Positions 48,349-57,749 of a DNA stretch of 64,000 nucleotides are shown piece by piece. The DNA is from Rhodanobacter sp. C03 (GTDB lineage Bacteria; Pseudomonadota; Gammaproteobacteria; Xanthomonadales; Rhodanobacteraceae), in the NCBI RefSeq assembly GCF_002001175.1, contig NZ_MUNT01000016.1, positions 41,656 through 105,655 of the forward strand. Reading direction: 5' to 3'. The translations under genes were made by a program, and so were the position numbers. Every line of letters begins with the position of its first letter. Within the stretch, counting starts at the first letter, position 1. Below the pieces are notes generated by a model. The model made no database searches, had not been told where the DNA came from, and saw only the letters and a program-made list of their open reading frames with translations.

Positions 48349-48795
48349 TTATTGGCTCAGGTTCAGCGTGCCCTTCATCAGGGTCGCGTGGCCTGGGAAG
48401 GTGCAGAAATATGCGTATTGTTCGCCAGTCTTGAGCTTGGCTACGCTGATGGTCGCGGAGTCGGATTCGCCACCACCGATCAGCTTGGTATGCGCAATGA
48501 TTCGGGCGTCGCCCGGCTTCTCATAGTTGCTGGCAGCACCTGCCTGCATGCCGTCGGCAATAACGCCGGGCTCGTCGGCATTGTGGGCCAGCACCCAGTT
48601 ATGGCCCATCGCAGTCTTCGGTAGCGTACCGGTGTGTTTCAAGGTCACCGTAAAGGTCTTGCAGGTCTTCGGCACGGTGATGCTTTTTTGATTGTATTGC
48701 ATAGCATCATTGGCTTCGACAGTGGTTGCACACTCAGTGGCCAGCAGTGGGGTGGACAACAGGCCGAGCAGGGTGATCGCAATTAGTTTTCGCAT
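48349..48795 (-). CDS. Azurin
   Basis: 148 aa with signal peptide. Type I copper ligands: His in GHNWV, then [10 protein letters not shown] (Cys, His, Met). Start at ATG 48795 follows GGAG. Azurin is a periplasmic one-electron carrier, here a candidate donor to NirK. FNR-type box 74 bp upstream, inside the ccoS end. Long hairpin after the stop. Confidence 0.95.
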   Translation of the reverse strand: MRKLIAITLLGLLSTPLLATECATTVEANDAMQYNQKSITVPKTCKTFTVTLKHTGTLPKTAMGHNWVLAHNADEPGVIADGMQAGAASNYEKPGDARIIAHTKLIGGGESDSATISVAKLKTGEQYAYFCTFPGHATLMKGTLNLSQ

Positions 48796-48862
48796 TAGTA
48801 GAAGCTCCAATGAGGAATGGTGGGGAAGAAGAGTGGCTTCATTTTGGCGTGCTCATGCGCAG

Positions 48863-49078
48863 TCAGCCTTGATCTGGGTCAGTGCCAGCGGCAAAGTCCT
48901 CTGCCTGCGTGGCCCTTTCCGGAGGCGCTTCGCCCGGAGCCAAATCTTCAAGCAGTGGTAGAACTCCCGGGCTGTCCAGATCGTCAAACTGCTGGTGATT
49001 GACGGCCCAGAAGAAAATGACTGTCGCGATCAGCACCACCAGCAAGGTTACCGGGATCAGTACAAGCAGGATGTTCAT
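48863..49078 (-). CDS. ccoS: CcoS, cbb3 oxidase maturation protein
   Basis: 71 aa. N-terminal MNILLVLIPVTLLVVLIATV helix, then the family stretch FFWAVNHQQFDDLDSPG. Needed for cofactor insertion in cbb3 oxidase. Start overlaps the end of ccoI (ATGA). The C-terminal coding end contains the azurin FNR box. Confidence 0.9.
   Translation of the reverse strand: MNILLVLIPVTLLVVLIATVIFFWAVNHQQFDDLDSPGVLPLLEDLAPGEAPPERATQAEDFAAGTDPDQG
48869..48882 (-). promoter_or_regulatory. FNR-type box (TTGAT-CTGG-GTCAG), inside ccoS end
   Basis: Near-consensus site within the last codons of ccoS, 74 bp before the azurin ATG. Confidence 0.58.
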
Positions 49079-51321
49079 ACGCGCATCTCGCGTTGCTTCG
49101 CCGTGGGTTCGCTGACACTGTCGCGACCCACGCGCAATGCGTTGAGCACGACTGCCAATGAGCTCAGCGACATCCCGATGGCGGCGAGCCACGGCGGCAC
49201 GAAGCCGAGCGCGGCGAACGGCACGGCACACAAGTTGTAGACGAGTGACCAGCGCCGGCTCTGAGCAACCACGAGAGCTACCTGGCGCGCGATCGAGCGT
49301 GCTTGCACGAGGCCGTCCAGACCTCCATCCAGCAAGAGCAGGTCGGCATGCGCCTGTGCCAACTCGGTTCCACTACCCAGCGCGGCGGAGACGTCCGCGC
49401 CCGCCAGTACCGGCGCGTCGTTGCTTCCGTCACCGACGGCCAAGGTGACGTGATCACGCTGGCGGGCTGCCTGCAGCCGCTGCAGCTTGTCGGTGGGCGA
49501 CTGACGGCCGTAAGCGTCGTGGATGTCCAGACGAGCGGCAAGCGCGGCCACGCGCGATTTACTGTCGCCACTGGCGATTACCAGCGCGATGCCGTCGGCA
49601 CGCAGCGCGTCGAGCGTGCGGCGGGCATCTTTGCGTGGCTGTTCGTCGAGATGGAAGGCAGCGATCGGTCCGTTCTGATCGGCCAGCAGCAGCGCATTTG
49701 AGAGGCTTGCCGATACCATATGTCCGCTCGGCGCCAGCGCGAAATCGGCGCGCCCCAAACGCAGTGGGCGACCATCGACTTCCCCGCTGATGCCTGCGCC
49801 GGCACTGACCTCAACTGCCTGCGCCCGCTGTGGCAGGCCACGCTGGCGGGCGGTGCTGGCCAGCGCACGCGCCAGCGGATGCGAGCTTTCATGGGCCAGT
49901 GCGGCGGCCAGCTGCAGCACGTCATCGGGATCATCGCCGCGGAGCGGTTCGATCGCGGCGGTTGCCAGTTGCGGCACGCTGAGCGTGCCGGTCTTGTCGA
50001 ACAACGCGTAATCGACCCGCGCCAGCGTGGCCAGCGCGCTGCTGTCGGTGACGAGCACTCCGTGTCCAGCCAACACGCCGAGAGCGCGGGTCAGCGTGGC
50101 CGGTCGAGTCAGTGCGAACGAGCATGGACAGGCGACCACCAGCACCGCCACCGCCGCTTCGAACGCGCGCGCTGGGTCCACCAGCATCCAGCCCAGCGCC
50201 GTCAACGCGGTCAGCAGCAGTACGCGGCCGATAAAACGGCCGACTTCGCGTTCGCCCCCGGGCGCGGACACCATGCGCGCCTTGCGCGTACGCGTGCTGA
50301 GCGCGCTCAATCGGGCGGCAGCTGTCGCCTCGCCGGTGTGTTCCACGAGCAGCTCGGCAGGGCCGACCAGCAGCATGCTGCCGGCAATCAGCCGCTCCCC
50401 GCGCTGACGCTGCACGTGGAGCGATTCGCCCGACAGCAAAGCCTCGTCCACCTCGGCCATGGCGCTCTCCAGCACGCCGTCTGCCGGTACCGTGGTGCCC
50501 TCGGCGATGTGCACGTGATCGCCAGCAACCAGCTCGATCGCGGCCACCGTTTCCAGGCTGCCGTCTGCATGCCGACGCTCCGCCAGCAGCGGTGCGGCAT
50601 CGATCACCGCATCGCCAAGAGCACCACTGCGATGCCGCGCGCGCAACTCCACGTAGCGTGCGGCCAGCAGCAGAAACACAAACATGCTGACCGAATCGAA
50701 GTAGATGTCGCCGCTGCCGCGCAAGGTGTTGATCGTGCTTGCGAGAAATACCAGCAGCACCGCGAGCGTCACCGACAGGTTGATGCCCAACTGGTGGCGG
50801 CGCAGTTCGCGCAGTGCGCCGACATAGAACGGCTTGGCCGAATAGAACACCACGGGCACGGTGGACAACAGACTCAGCCAGCGGAACAGGCCGCGGGTAG
50901 TGAAATCGACGAAGTCGACGACGCCGATGTAGATCACGAACGCATAGGTCATCACCTGCATCGCGAACATGCCGGCGACCAGCAGGCGCTTCAATGCGTC
51001 ATGCGATTCGCGCGAACGGGCGTCGTCGATGCTGTCATGCCGCAGCGGTTGCGCCCTGCAACGTGCGCCAGTGAACGCCTCGAGCAGAACCGGCAGTGAT
51101 GTGTGCTGCCTGTCCCACACTACCCGTACGCGCTTGGCCGGTGCGTCGATGGCCACCCGCTGCACGCCGGGCAACCCGTGGATGAGTTGCTCCAGTCGCA
51201 ATACCTGCTGCGCGTTGTGCAGTCCTTCGACCCGCAGAGCGATCTCGCTATGACCATCTCGGCGTGTACGCAATACCTGCGCAGCCAGTTGCGGCTGGAC
51301 CCATGCCGCATGGGTACTCAT
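49075..51321 (-). CDS. ccoI: CcoI, copper-translocating P-type ATPase for cbb3 oxidase
   Basis: 748 aa. HMA-like N-terminus without a CxxC pair, then transmembrane helices. Actuator LLSGES, membrane CPC (VVACPCSFALTRPATL), phosphorylation DKTGTLS, and GDGSNDAPVL. Exports copper for cbb3 assembly. Overlaps ccoS and the small gene upstream. Confidence 0.92.
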   Translation of the reverse strand: MSTHAAWVQPQLAAQVLRTRRDGHSEIALRVEGLHNAQQVLRLEQLIHGLPGVQRVAIDAPAKRVRVVWDRQHTSLPVLLEAFTGARCRAQPLRHDSIDDARSRESHDALKRLLVAGMFAMQVMTYAFVIYIGVVDFVDFTTRGLFRWLSLLSTVPVVFYSAKPFYVGALRELRRHQLGINLSVTLAVLLVFLASTINTLRGSGDIYFDSVSMFVFLLLAARYVELRARHRSGALGDAVIDAAPLLAERRHADGSLETVAAIELVAGDHVHIAEGTTVPADGVLESAMAEVDEALLSGESLHVQRQRGERLIAGSMLLVGPAELLVEHTGEATAAARLSALSTRTRKARMVSAPGGEREVGRFIGRVLLLTALTALGWMLVDPARAFEAAVAVLVVACPCSFALTRPATLTRALGVLAGHGVLVTDSSALATLARVDYALFDKTGTLSVPQLATAAIEPLRGDDPDDVLQLAAALAHESSHPLARALASTARQRGLPQRAQAVEVSAGAGISGEVDGRPLRLGRADFALAPSGHMVSASLSNALLLADQNGPIAAFHLDEQPRKDARRTLDALRADGIALVIASGDSKSRVAALAARLDIHDAYGRQSPTDKLQRLQAARQRDHVTLAVGDGSNDAPVLAGADVSAALGSGTELAQAHADLLLLDGGLDGLVQARSIARQVALVVAQSRRWSLVYNLCAVPFAALGFVPPWLAAIGMSLSSLAVVLNALRVGRDSVSEPTAKQREMRV

Positions 51322-51533
51322 GGTGGAGGGCCGTTGCTGCTATGGCTGCTGCTTGGCACCCCGAACACGGTGTGCGACGTGTCCACCGGGATATCGGCGT
51401 GACGGGAGCTCACCACGATCAGCCATACGCACCCGGCCATCGATGCGGCGAAGACCACCACACCAAGCCACAGCACCGGCTGGCGATACCAGCTCGATGC
51501 GCTGGATAAATCGCGGGCGTCATGGCGTGGCAT
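51318..51533 (-). CDS. Small membrane protein of the cco cluster (CcoH-like)
   Basis: About 71 aa. One helix (WLGVVVFAASMAGCVWLIVV) then a conserved DTSHTVFGVPSSSH tail. Position between ccoP and ccoI corresponds to ccoH/FixH, but it is much shorter than typical CcoH (about 150 aa) and lacks the globular part. Start overlaps the ccoP end by 14 bp and its end overlaps ccoI. Confidence 0.65.
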   Translation of the reverse strand: MPRHDARDLSSASSWYRQPVLWLGVVVFAASMAGCVWLIVVSSRHADIPVDTSHTVFGVPSSSHSSNGPPP

Positions 51534-52425
51534 CATCGCGGTGCGACAGGTGGTAGACATAGGCGGCCAGCACGTGGATCTGGTCGTCACTGAGGCGGCG
51601 GCTCCACGCCGGCATATGGCCCTGCCTGCCGCCACCGATGGTGGCTTCGATATCGGCAACGCTGCCACCGTGCAGCCAGATGTGGTCCGTGAGATTGGGT
51701 GCGCCAAGCGCCTGGTTGCCCTTGCCATCCGGGCCGTGACAGGCGGCGCAGGTGACAAACAGCGGCTTGCCGGCCGCCGCCTTGGCAGCATCGTACGGTG
51801 AGCCGGACAGACTAAGCACATATTGGGCGAGATTTTTCACGTTGTCCTCGCCCAGACTCGCCCACGGCGGCATGACACCGGCACGACCATCGTGGATGCT
51901 TGCGGTGATCGACTTACCGTCGCCGCCGTACAACCAGTCGGCGTCAGTGAGATCGGGCGCACCAAGTTTTTGATTGCCCTTGGCGGTGCGCCCATGGCAG
52001 GCCGCGCAGTCGTCGCCGAACAATTCCTTGCCCATCTGCTGGGCGGCTGGATCGCCAGCGAGTTGCTCGACTGGGTACAGCTCGAAGCGCTTCATCTCCT
52101 CGGCGAACGCGACATTGTTGCTGGCCACGTTGCGCGCCAGTTCGCCATGCGAGGTCCAGCCCAGTAAACCCTTGAAGTTGCCGAAGCCAGGGAACAACGC
52201 CAGATACGTGAAGCCGGCGATGAACATGCTGGCCGACATCAGCAACCACCAACGCGGCAGTCGTCGCACACCCTCGCGCAGCGCACCGTGTGCCCAGATG
52301 TGGCCACTGGTGCCGTCGGGCAACGTCGGTATTTTTACCCACGGTCCCCACAGGAACAGGAACAATGTAATGCCCAGGTTGAACACCACCAGGAACATGA
52401 CCCACAACGACCAGCCTGTGCTCAT
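51520..52425 (-). CDS. ccoP: CcoP, di-haem cytochrome c subunit of cbb3 oxidase
   Basis: 301 aa. N-terminal membrane helices, then two class I cytochrome c motifs CAACHGRTAKG and CAACHGPDGKG with methionine ligands downstream (GVMPPW, GHMPAW). Takes electrons to CcoO and CcoN. Overlaps ccoQ by ATGA. Confidence 0.95.
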   Translation of the reverse strand: MSTGWSLWVMFLVVFNLGITLFLFLWGPWVKIPTLPDGTSGHIWAHGALREGVRRLPRWWLLMSASMFIAGFTYLALFPGFGNFKGLLGWTSHGELARNVASNNVAFAEEMKRFELYPVEQLAGDPAAQQMGKELFGDDCAACHGRTAKGNQKLGAPDLTDADWLYGGDGKSITASIHDGRAGVMPPWASLGEDNVKNLAQYVLSLSGSPYDAAKAAAGKPLFVTCAACHGPDGKGNQALGAPNLTDHIWLHGGSVADIEATIGGGRQGHMPAWSRRLSDDQIHVLAAYVYHLSHRDDATP

Positions 52426-52616
52426 GGACGACTCTCCCGTGTGCCTGCCTGCGTGTCGGCAGGTTGTTCTTCCGTATCTTCCTGCATCGGCAACTGGGCC
52501 ATCTGGTCAAACACTTTCTTGTGGCGCTTGCGCCAAGCCCAGATCCAGATACCAATGAAGGTGATCATCATGGCCAGGATGAAAGCGCCCGCGATCTGTC
52601 CCCATACCGGACTCAT
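52422..52616 (-). CDS. ccoQ: CcoQ, small cbb3 oxidase subunit
   Basis: 64 aa, one helix ([19 protein letters not shown]) and a short basic/acidic tail, in the standard place between ccoO and ccoP with overlaps on both sides. Confidence 0.88.
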   Translation of the reverse strand: MSPVWGQIAGAFILAMMITFIGIWIWAWRKRHKKVFDQMAQLPMQEDTEEQPADTQAGTRESRP

Positions 52617-53266
52617 GGTTGGCCTCCATCGCTGGCTTCCGCCGAGGTTGTCTTCGTCGGCTCATTTTTAATACCCAAGCCCTGCAGATAGGTAATCAGC
52701 GCGTCCATCTCGGTCTTGCCGTTCACCGCCGCTGGCGCGCCGGCGATGTCCGCGTCGCTGTACGGATCGCCCAATCGGCGCAGCGTGCGCATGCTGGCCT
52801 GGATCTCCGCCGCATCGAGTTTCTTGTCGGCCAGCCAGGGGAAACCTGGCATGTTTGATGGCGGCACCACCTGCCGGGGGTTCATTAGGTGCATGCGCTG
52901 CCAGTCATCCGAGTATTTGCCTCCGACACGAGCTAGATCCGGTCCGATACGTTTGGAACCCCACAGGAACGGACGGTCGTAGACCGATTCGTCGGCGGTG
53001 GAGTAGTGACCGTAGCGCTCCGTCTCGAAACGCAGCGCGCGGATCATCTGCGAATGGCACAGATAACAGCCCTCTCGTACGTAGATGTCCCTGCCAGCCA
53101 GGCGCAGCGGGTCGTACGGTTTGACCCCGGACGGCGCCTTGATCGTATGTGCCTCGATGAACAGCGGTGTGATTTCAGCGAGGCCGCCGAGCGAGACCAT
53201 GATAGCGATCAGGATGCCAAGCAGGCCGACGTTTTTCTCGATGATTTCAAAATGCTTGTATGCCAT
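52613..53266 (-). CDS. ccoO: CcoO, mono-haem cytochrome c subunit of cbb3 oxidase
   Basis: 217 aa. N-terminal helix, haem motif CYLCHSQM and the axial Met region [11 protein letters not shown]. FixO/CcoO passes electrons from CcoP to CcoN. Starts 10 bp after the ccoN stop. Confidence 0.95.
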   Translation of the reverse strand: MAYKHFEIIEKNVGLLGILIAIMVSLGGLAEITPLFIEAHTIKAPSGVKPYDPLRLAGRDIYVREGCYLCHSQMIRALRFETERYGHYSTADESVYDRPFLWGSKRIGPDLARVGGKYSDDWQRMHLMNPRQVVPPSNMPGFPWLADKKLDAAEIQASMRTLRRLGDPYSDADIAGAPAAVNGKTEMDALITYLQGLGIKNEPTKTTSAEASDGGQP

Positions 53267-53276
53267 GTCGTGATCC

Positions 53277-54743
53277 TCAACCGGCAGCCGGCAAGGGGGC
53301 CGGTACCTGATTGGGCACCGGCTCCGGGATCGGCACGGGAATCGGTTTGATCAGTCGGGCACGGGCGTCTGCTGCGGTGTGCCACAGATTCCAGGCCATC
53401 ACCACCATGCCAGACAGGATCAGCAGGCCACCGGCCCAGCGGATCAAATACATCGGCTTGATCGCAATCAGACTGTCGAGGAAGGAATAAGTGAGCGACC
53501 CATCCGGGTTGGTGGCGCGCCACATCATGCCTTCGGTGATGCCGGCGGCCCACATCGAGCAGATGTACATCAGCGTACCCATCATGTGCAGCCAGAAATG
53601 CGCTTCCATCGCGCGATGCGAGTGCATGGCGGGTCGACCTAGCGCACGAGGCGCCATCGCGTAAAGCGAGCCGATGGTGATCATCGCGACCCAGCCGAGC
53701 GCACCCGAATGTACGTGGGCGATTGTCCAGTCGGTGTAGTGCGACAACGAATTCACCGTCTTGATCGCCATCATCGAACCTTCGAAGGTGGCCGCGGCGT
53801 AGAACACCAGCGACATCACCATGAACTTGGCGGCCGGGTCGGTCTTCAGTCGCCACCACGAGCCGTTGAAGGTGAGTAGCCCGTTAGCTGCGGAGCCCCA
53901 GCTGGGCATCAACAGGATCAGCGAAAATGCCATACCCACCGACTGCACCCAGTCGGGCAGGGCGGTGTACATAAGGTGGTGCGCGCCTGCCCACATGTAG
54001 ACCGAGATCAGCGCCCAGAAATTGACGATCGAGAAGCGATAGCTCCACAGCGGCTGCTGGGCCTGCCGCGGGACGAAGTAATACATCATGCCGAGGAAGC
54101 CGGCCGTGAGAAAAAACGCTACCGCGTTATGGCCGTACCACCACTCCACCATGGCATCGACCACGCCCGAATAGATCGGGTACGACTTCCACATCGACAC
54201 CGGCAGCACGAGACCGTTGACGATATGCAACAGGCCGACCGCGATGATGAAGGCGCCGTAGTACCAATTCGCGACATAGATATGGCGGATGCGCCGGCGC
54301 GTCAGGCTGGCGAAGAACACCACGCCGAAGCTGACCCATACCACGGCGATGAGAATGGCGACGATCCACTCGGGCTCGGCATATTCCTTGCCGCGGGTCG
54401 CGCCCAGCGGCATCGACACCATGGCCAGCACGCAAATCAGTTGCCAACCCCAGAATGTGAACTCGGCAAGCCGGCCCAGCGCCAGCCGCGCCTGACCGGT
54501 ACGTTGCACCACGTAATAGCAGGTGCCCATCAACGCGCAGCCGCCAAAGCCGAAGATCACCCCGAAGGTGTGGTCAGGACGGATGCGACTGAAGGTCAGC
54601 CATGGGATATCAAAATTCAGCGCGGGCCACATCAGCTCCGCGGCGGCGTAGACGCCTACCGACATGCCGATGATTCCCCATACCGCGGCGCCGAGCAGAA
54701 ACTGGCGCACGACCTTGTCGTTGTAGTACTCGGTATTTGGCAT
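53277..54743 (-). CDS. ccoN: CcoN, catalytic subunit of cbb3 cytochrome oxidase
   Basis: 488 aa, twelve helices. Haem-copper ligands are visible in [27 protein letters not shown] and [14 protein letters not shown] [14 protein letters not shown]. This high-affinity oxidase works at micro-oxic levels. First gene of ccoNOQP-H-I-S, with a perfect FNR-type box 54 bp upstream. Confidence 0.97.
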   Translation of the reverse strand: MPNTEYYNDKVVRQFLLGAAVWGIIGMSVGVYAAAELMWPALNFDIPWLTFSRIRPDHTFGVIFGFGGCALMGTCYYVVQRTGQARLALGRLAEFTFWGWQLICVLAMVSMPLGATRGKEYAEPEWIVAILIAVVWVSFGVVFFASLTRRRIRHIYVANWYYGAFIIAVGLLHIVNGLVLPVSMWKSYPIYSGVVDAMVEWWYGHNAVAFFLTAGFLGMMYYFVPRQAQQPLWSYRFSIVNFWALISVYMWAGAHHLMYTALPDWVQSVGMAFSLILLMPSWGSAANGLLTFNGSWWRLKTDPAAKFMVMSLVFYAAATFEGSMMAIKTVNSLSHYTDWTIAHVHSGALGWVAMITIGSLYAMAPRALGRPAMHSHRAMEAHFWLHMMGTLMYICSMWAAGITEGMMWRATNPDGSLTYSFLDSLIAIKPMYLIRWAGGLLILSGMVVMAWNLWHTAADARARLIKPIPVPIPEPVPNQVPAPLPAAG

Positions 54744-54796
54744 GGCACCCCCTAACTATGGTTGGAGGTATTCTGACAACGCTGTTCAGCCGACTA

Positions 54797-54810
54797 TTGA
54801 TCTAGATCAA
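54797..54810 (-). promoter_or_regulatory. FNR-type box (TTGAT-CTAG-ATCAA)
   Basis: Perfect FNR palindrome 53 bp before ccoN, as known for cbb3 operons. Confidence 0.85.
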
Positions 54811-54970
54811 GTCGCTTCGGCTCCCTGTTACGCAGGATCGGAACCAATTCCTCATCATTGTGTTAGGCAACGCTCAATGGGTTCGCCGCACCGCTTCAGA
54901 TGGCACGCGATTCGTTGACCGTCTACAGTGATGCCATTGCACCAACCTCACGTTGAACGGGGCAGTCTCA

Positions 54971-55705
54971 ATGTTGGTAAGGGAAGGAAACGCGCGAAGC
55001 AGCGATGTCGATCGTCGCCTTGCCTGCACCCTGGCCGCGATTGCCGGAGCGCTGAACACGGCTGCTTTTCACGCAGTAGGTTTTTTCTCCGCCAACATGA
55101 CTGGGAACGTTTCGGCGCTCTCCGATCACGCCGCACTGGGAGAGTGGTTGCTAGGCATGTTCTATTTGTCGATTGTCTTGGCTTTCGTGCTGGGCGCTGC
55201 GGTGTCGACCTTGCTTATTAATGCGGGCAAGCGTCGACGCATTCGTAGTATCTACGCTGTCAGCATCCTCGCAGAGGCAGTTTTGATGGCGTTGCTTGGA
55301 TGTGCCTGTCTCTGGCTTCCTCAGGCTAACCGTGGGCCTACATTGATCCTGGGGTTGAGTTTTCTTATGGGTCTGCAGAATGCGGTCGTCACCACGATTT
55401 CTGGTGCGCGTGTGCGAACAACCCATGTTTCCGGTATGTCGACGGATATTGGCATCGAGTTGAGCATGCTGTTCGACATCGCTCGTGGCCGCGAGCTTGG
55501 GGTGGATGCTGCGCCCTATCAGCTGAAGCTTCGGCTTCATGCACAGACGGTGCTTTCCTTCCTGGTGGGCGGGATCATCGGTGTAATGGTCTATCAGGCG
55601 ATCGGCGGACGTCTTCTCTTCGCCACGGCGTCGGTTCTTCTGGCCCTCTCGCTACTAGGTATCTGGCAGGCGCTTCGGGGCGACGTGTCGGTGCCACAAG
55701 CCTGA
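54971..55705 (+). CDS. YoaK/DUF1275-family membrane protein
   Basis: About 244 aa, six helices. Family motifs: GALNTAAFHAVGFFSANMTGNVS and GLQNAVVTTISGARVRTTHVSG. ATG 54971 is preferred over TTG 54953. Divergent from the cco operon. Function unknown. Confidence 0.85.
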   Translation: MLVREGNARSSDVDRRLACTLAAIAGALNTAAFHAVGFFSANMTGNVSALSDHAALGEWLLGMFYLSIVLAFVLGAAVSTLLINAGKRRRIRSIYAVSILAEAVLMALLGCACLWLPQANRGPTLILGLSFLMGLQNAVVTTISGARVRTTHVSGMSTDIGIELSMLFDIARGRELGVDAAPYQLKLRLHAQTVLSFLVGGIIGVMVYQAIGGRLLFATASVLLALSLLGIWQALRGDVSVPQA

Positions 55706-55760
55706 TACGACGATCATGCGTGCATGGGATCTCAATGTCGACGCTTACGAGATAGAACCA

Positions 55761-55784
55761 CGATCCGCTGCAAATAGCGGATCG
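55761..55784. terminator. Hairpin between YoaK-like gene and integrase
   Basis: CGATCCGC / GCGGATCG, 8-bp stem with 8-base loop, no T-run. It separates two convergent genes. Confidence 0.42.
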
Positions 55785-55797
55785 GGGGCATGCAAGA

Positions 55798-57054
55798 CTA
55801 TGCCGTAGAACGACAATACCGCTCCCAGTCGTTCATCAACTTGGCGCGCCGAGTCAGCAAGTCACCACGTTGATAGGCTGCTTCTGAGGCATCTTTGAGG
55901 AGATGCGCCAATGCCTTCTCAATAACCTCGCGCGAGTGCTTCGTAGTCTCTGCTGCCCAGTCACGAAAGCTGGATCGAAAGCCATGGGGTACGCAAGGCC
56001 TCTTTTCCCTCGGATCCATGTGTCCGGTGCCTCCCTTGGCAATATCTGAAGCGTGCATGCCTTTTATCAGCTTCTCGCCCGCGGCTGTGGTTAGGGGTTG
56101 ACCTTTGACGCTAGGGAACACATGGCCGGATGGAACGACCAGCTTGCCCTTCACTTTCGGTATCAACGAACGTAGCAACTCGATTGCTGCAGGTGATAGG
56201 GGCACTCGATGTTCCTTTTCCGCCTTCATTCGTTCAGCCGGAATGATCCAAAGGGCTTTTGCTAGGTCGATCTCATCCCATTGCGCACCTGCAGATTCGC
56301 CTGGCCGCGTAGCCGTCAGAATTTGCAGCTCCAGCACGCGAGCGGATAACCCTTGGTGCTGGCGAAGCTTTGACATAAATGCAGGAATCTCAGCGTAGGG
56401 CAAAGCGGGCCTGGGTTTGACCTTTTGTACTTCACTGCGTTTAGGCAGAAGGTGATCCAGATGGTTACGCCACGCCGCGGGGTTGTCACCGGTTCGGAGT
56501 TTGCGAACCGTTGCCCACGCCAGCACCGACTCGATCCGCCCCCGTAATCGGCTTGCTGTCTCGGTCTTTGTTGTCCAAATGGGGTTTAGACAGAGCATAA
56601 CGAGCTCCGTATCGACCCTATCGACCGGCACATCCCAGATCGGTTTGCAGTAAGTCGCGAGCGTGCTTTCCCACTGAGCAGCATGCTTGGCATTCTTCCA
56701 GCCGCTGCGATGCGCTTCGATATACAGACCGGCACAGCGACCGAACGCCACCGTTCGCGCCTCGGTTAGTCGTTTCTGCTGCTGGGCCGATTTGCGATCG
56801 TCAATGGGGTCGATGCCATCGGTGACCATCTGCCGGCATTTCATGGCGCGCTTTCTAGCGTCACTCAGCCCAAAAGAATGGAAGGCACCTAAGCCCATCT
56901 CTCGGGCGCGACCGTTGATCTGGTAACGAAATACCCATGACTTGGAGAGGGAAGCAGAAATCTGGAGATAGAGGCCGCCGCCATCGCCCAAGTACCCGGG
57001 TGTTTTGGCTTTGCGAACCTTCAGGTCGGACAGTTTTTCGAGTGCGCGAGCCAT
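55798..57054 (-). CDS. P4-type tyrosine integrase
   Basis: 418 aa. N-terminal DUF4102 domain (LSDLKVRKAKTPGYLGDGGGLYLQI), then the catalytic domain with R in LTATRPGE, H-x-x-R in VPHGFRSSF, second H in ALAHLL and tyrosine in ASEAAYQRGD. Such enzymes insert islands at tRNA 3' ends. A tRNA-Ser-like 3' end lies just upstream at 57198. Confidence 0.92.
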   Translation of the reverse strand: MARALEKLSDLKVRKAKTPGYLGDGGGLYLQISASLSKSWVFRYQINGRAREMGLGAFHSFGLSDARKRAMKCRQMVTDGIDPIDDRKSAQQQKRLTEARTVAFGRCAGLYIEAHRSGWKNAKHAAQWESTLATYCKPIWDVPVDRVDTELVMLCLNPIWTTKTETASRLRGRIESVLAWATVRKLRTGDNPAAWRNHLDHLLPKRSEVQKVKPRPALPYAEIPAFMSKLRQHQGLSARVLELQILTATRPGESAGAQWDEIDLAKALWIIPAERMKAEKEHRVPLSPAAIELLRSLIPKVKGKLVVPSGHVFPSVKGQPLTTAAGEKLIKGMHASDIAKGGTGHMDPREKRPCVPHGFRSSFRDWAAETTKHSREVIEKALAHLLKDASEAAYQRGDLLTRRAKLMNDWERYCRSTA

Positions 57055-57197
57055 TGGCTACCCCTGTTTCTACCCATGATCATACACTGGATTTGGTTGA
57101 ACGCCTTTGGGCGTGTTTGGACATATTCACGCTGTAAACGGCTTGGTTAAGCCATTTGTGAGGACTTGTTTGGACAGGACTGGACTACAGGCTGACG

Positions 57198-57213
57198 GAC
57201 TCTCTCTCCGCCA
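57198..57213 (+). other. tRNA-Ser-like 3' end, candidate att site
   Basis: GACTCTCTCTCCGCCA reads like the acceptor end plus CCA of a serine tRNA. No full tRNA precedes it. With the adjacent integrase and a terminator behind it, this is probably the duplicated att half of an island. Confidence 0.5.
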
Positions 57214-57222
57214 AACAGACAA

Positions 57223-57252
57223 GCCGCAGAGAACATTCTCTGCGGCTTTTTT
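57223..57252 (+). terminator. Intrinsic terminator after the tRNA-like end
   Basis: GCCGCAGAG / CTCTGCGGC with AACATT loop and six T. Typical of a tRNA terminator that was carried with the att half. Confidence 0.85.
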
Positions 57253-57358
57253 GTGTCCAAAATTCGGTTCAGGGTCAGAAGACTGCGCGCACCCAACAGG
57301 CATCACAGAACCAAGCTTCGATGATCACGTCACCATCTTTTCAACGCGCGAATAGCAA

Positions 57359-57580
57359 CTAGGCGATCCCCTTTGCATCATGGTCGAATGCGCGCCGTTG
57401 CCCGTCGACGCCCTCGACGGTAATCAGGGCCTCGTCGCCGCGATGCTTTACCTTCCGGGCTGCGCCGACGGCAAACCTGATTGCGTCAACGCGGGTTTTG
57501 AATTCCGGATGGCCACCGTTGCTCACTTGCACGAGCCACATACCTTTCGCGGGCGAATAGGGAACGTCAAAGATGATCAT
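57359..57580 (-). CDS. DUF2188-like small protein
   Basis: 73 aa starting at an internal ATG (MIIFDVPYSPAKGMWLVQV). The pattern SNGGHPEFKTRVDAIRFAVGAARK and the VEGVDGQRRAFDHDAKG end resemble DUF2188 proteins. An earlier ATG at 57649 would add 23 unlikely residues. Function unknown. Confidence 0.65.
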   Translation of the reverse strand: MIIFDVPYSPAKGMWLVQVSNGGHPEFKTRVDAIRFAVGAARKVKHRGDEALITVEGVDGQRRAFDHDAKGIA

Positions 57581-57749
57581 GCCTATAACCTGACAACGTC
57601 TCAGTGAGCAGGCCGTAAAAGTCGGCGCAGCATCATTGTCAATGTTCACATTTTAGAATGATGGATCCCAGCCAGCTCGTCAGAATTGATGAGTGGTTCC
57701 TCGTTGACTTCACTCGCCTCATTCTTTCATTTAAATACTGTAGGCAGAA

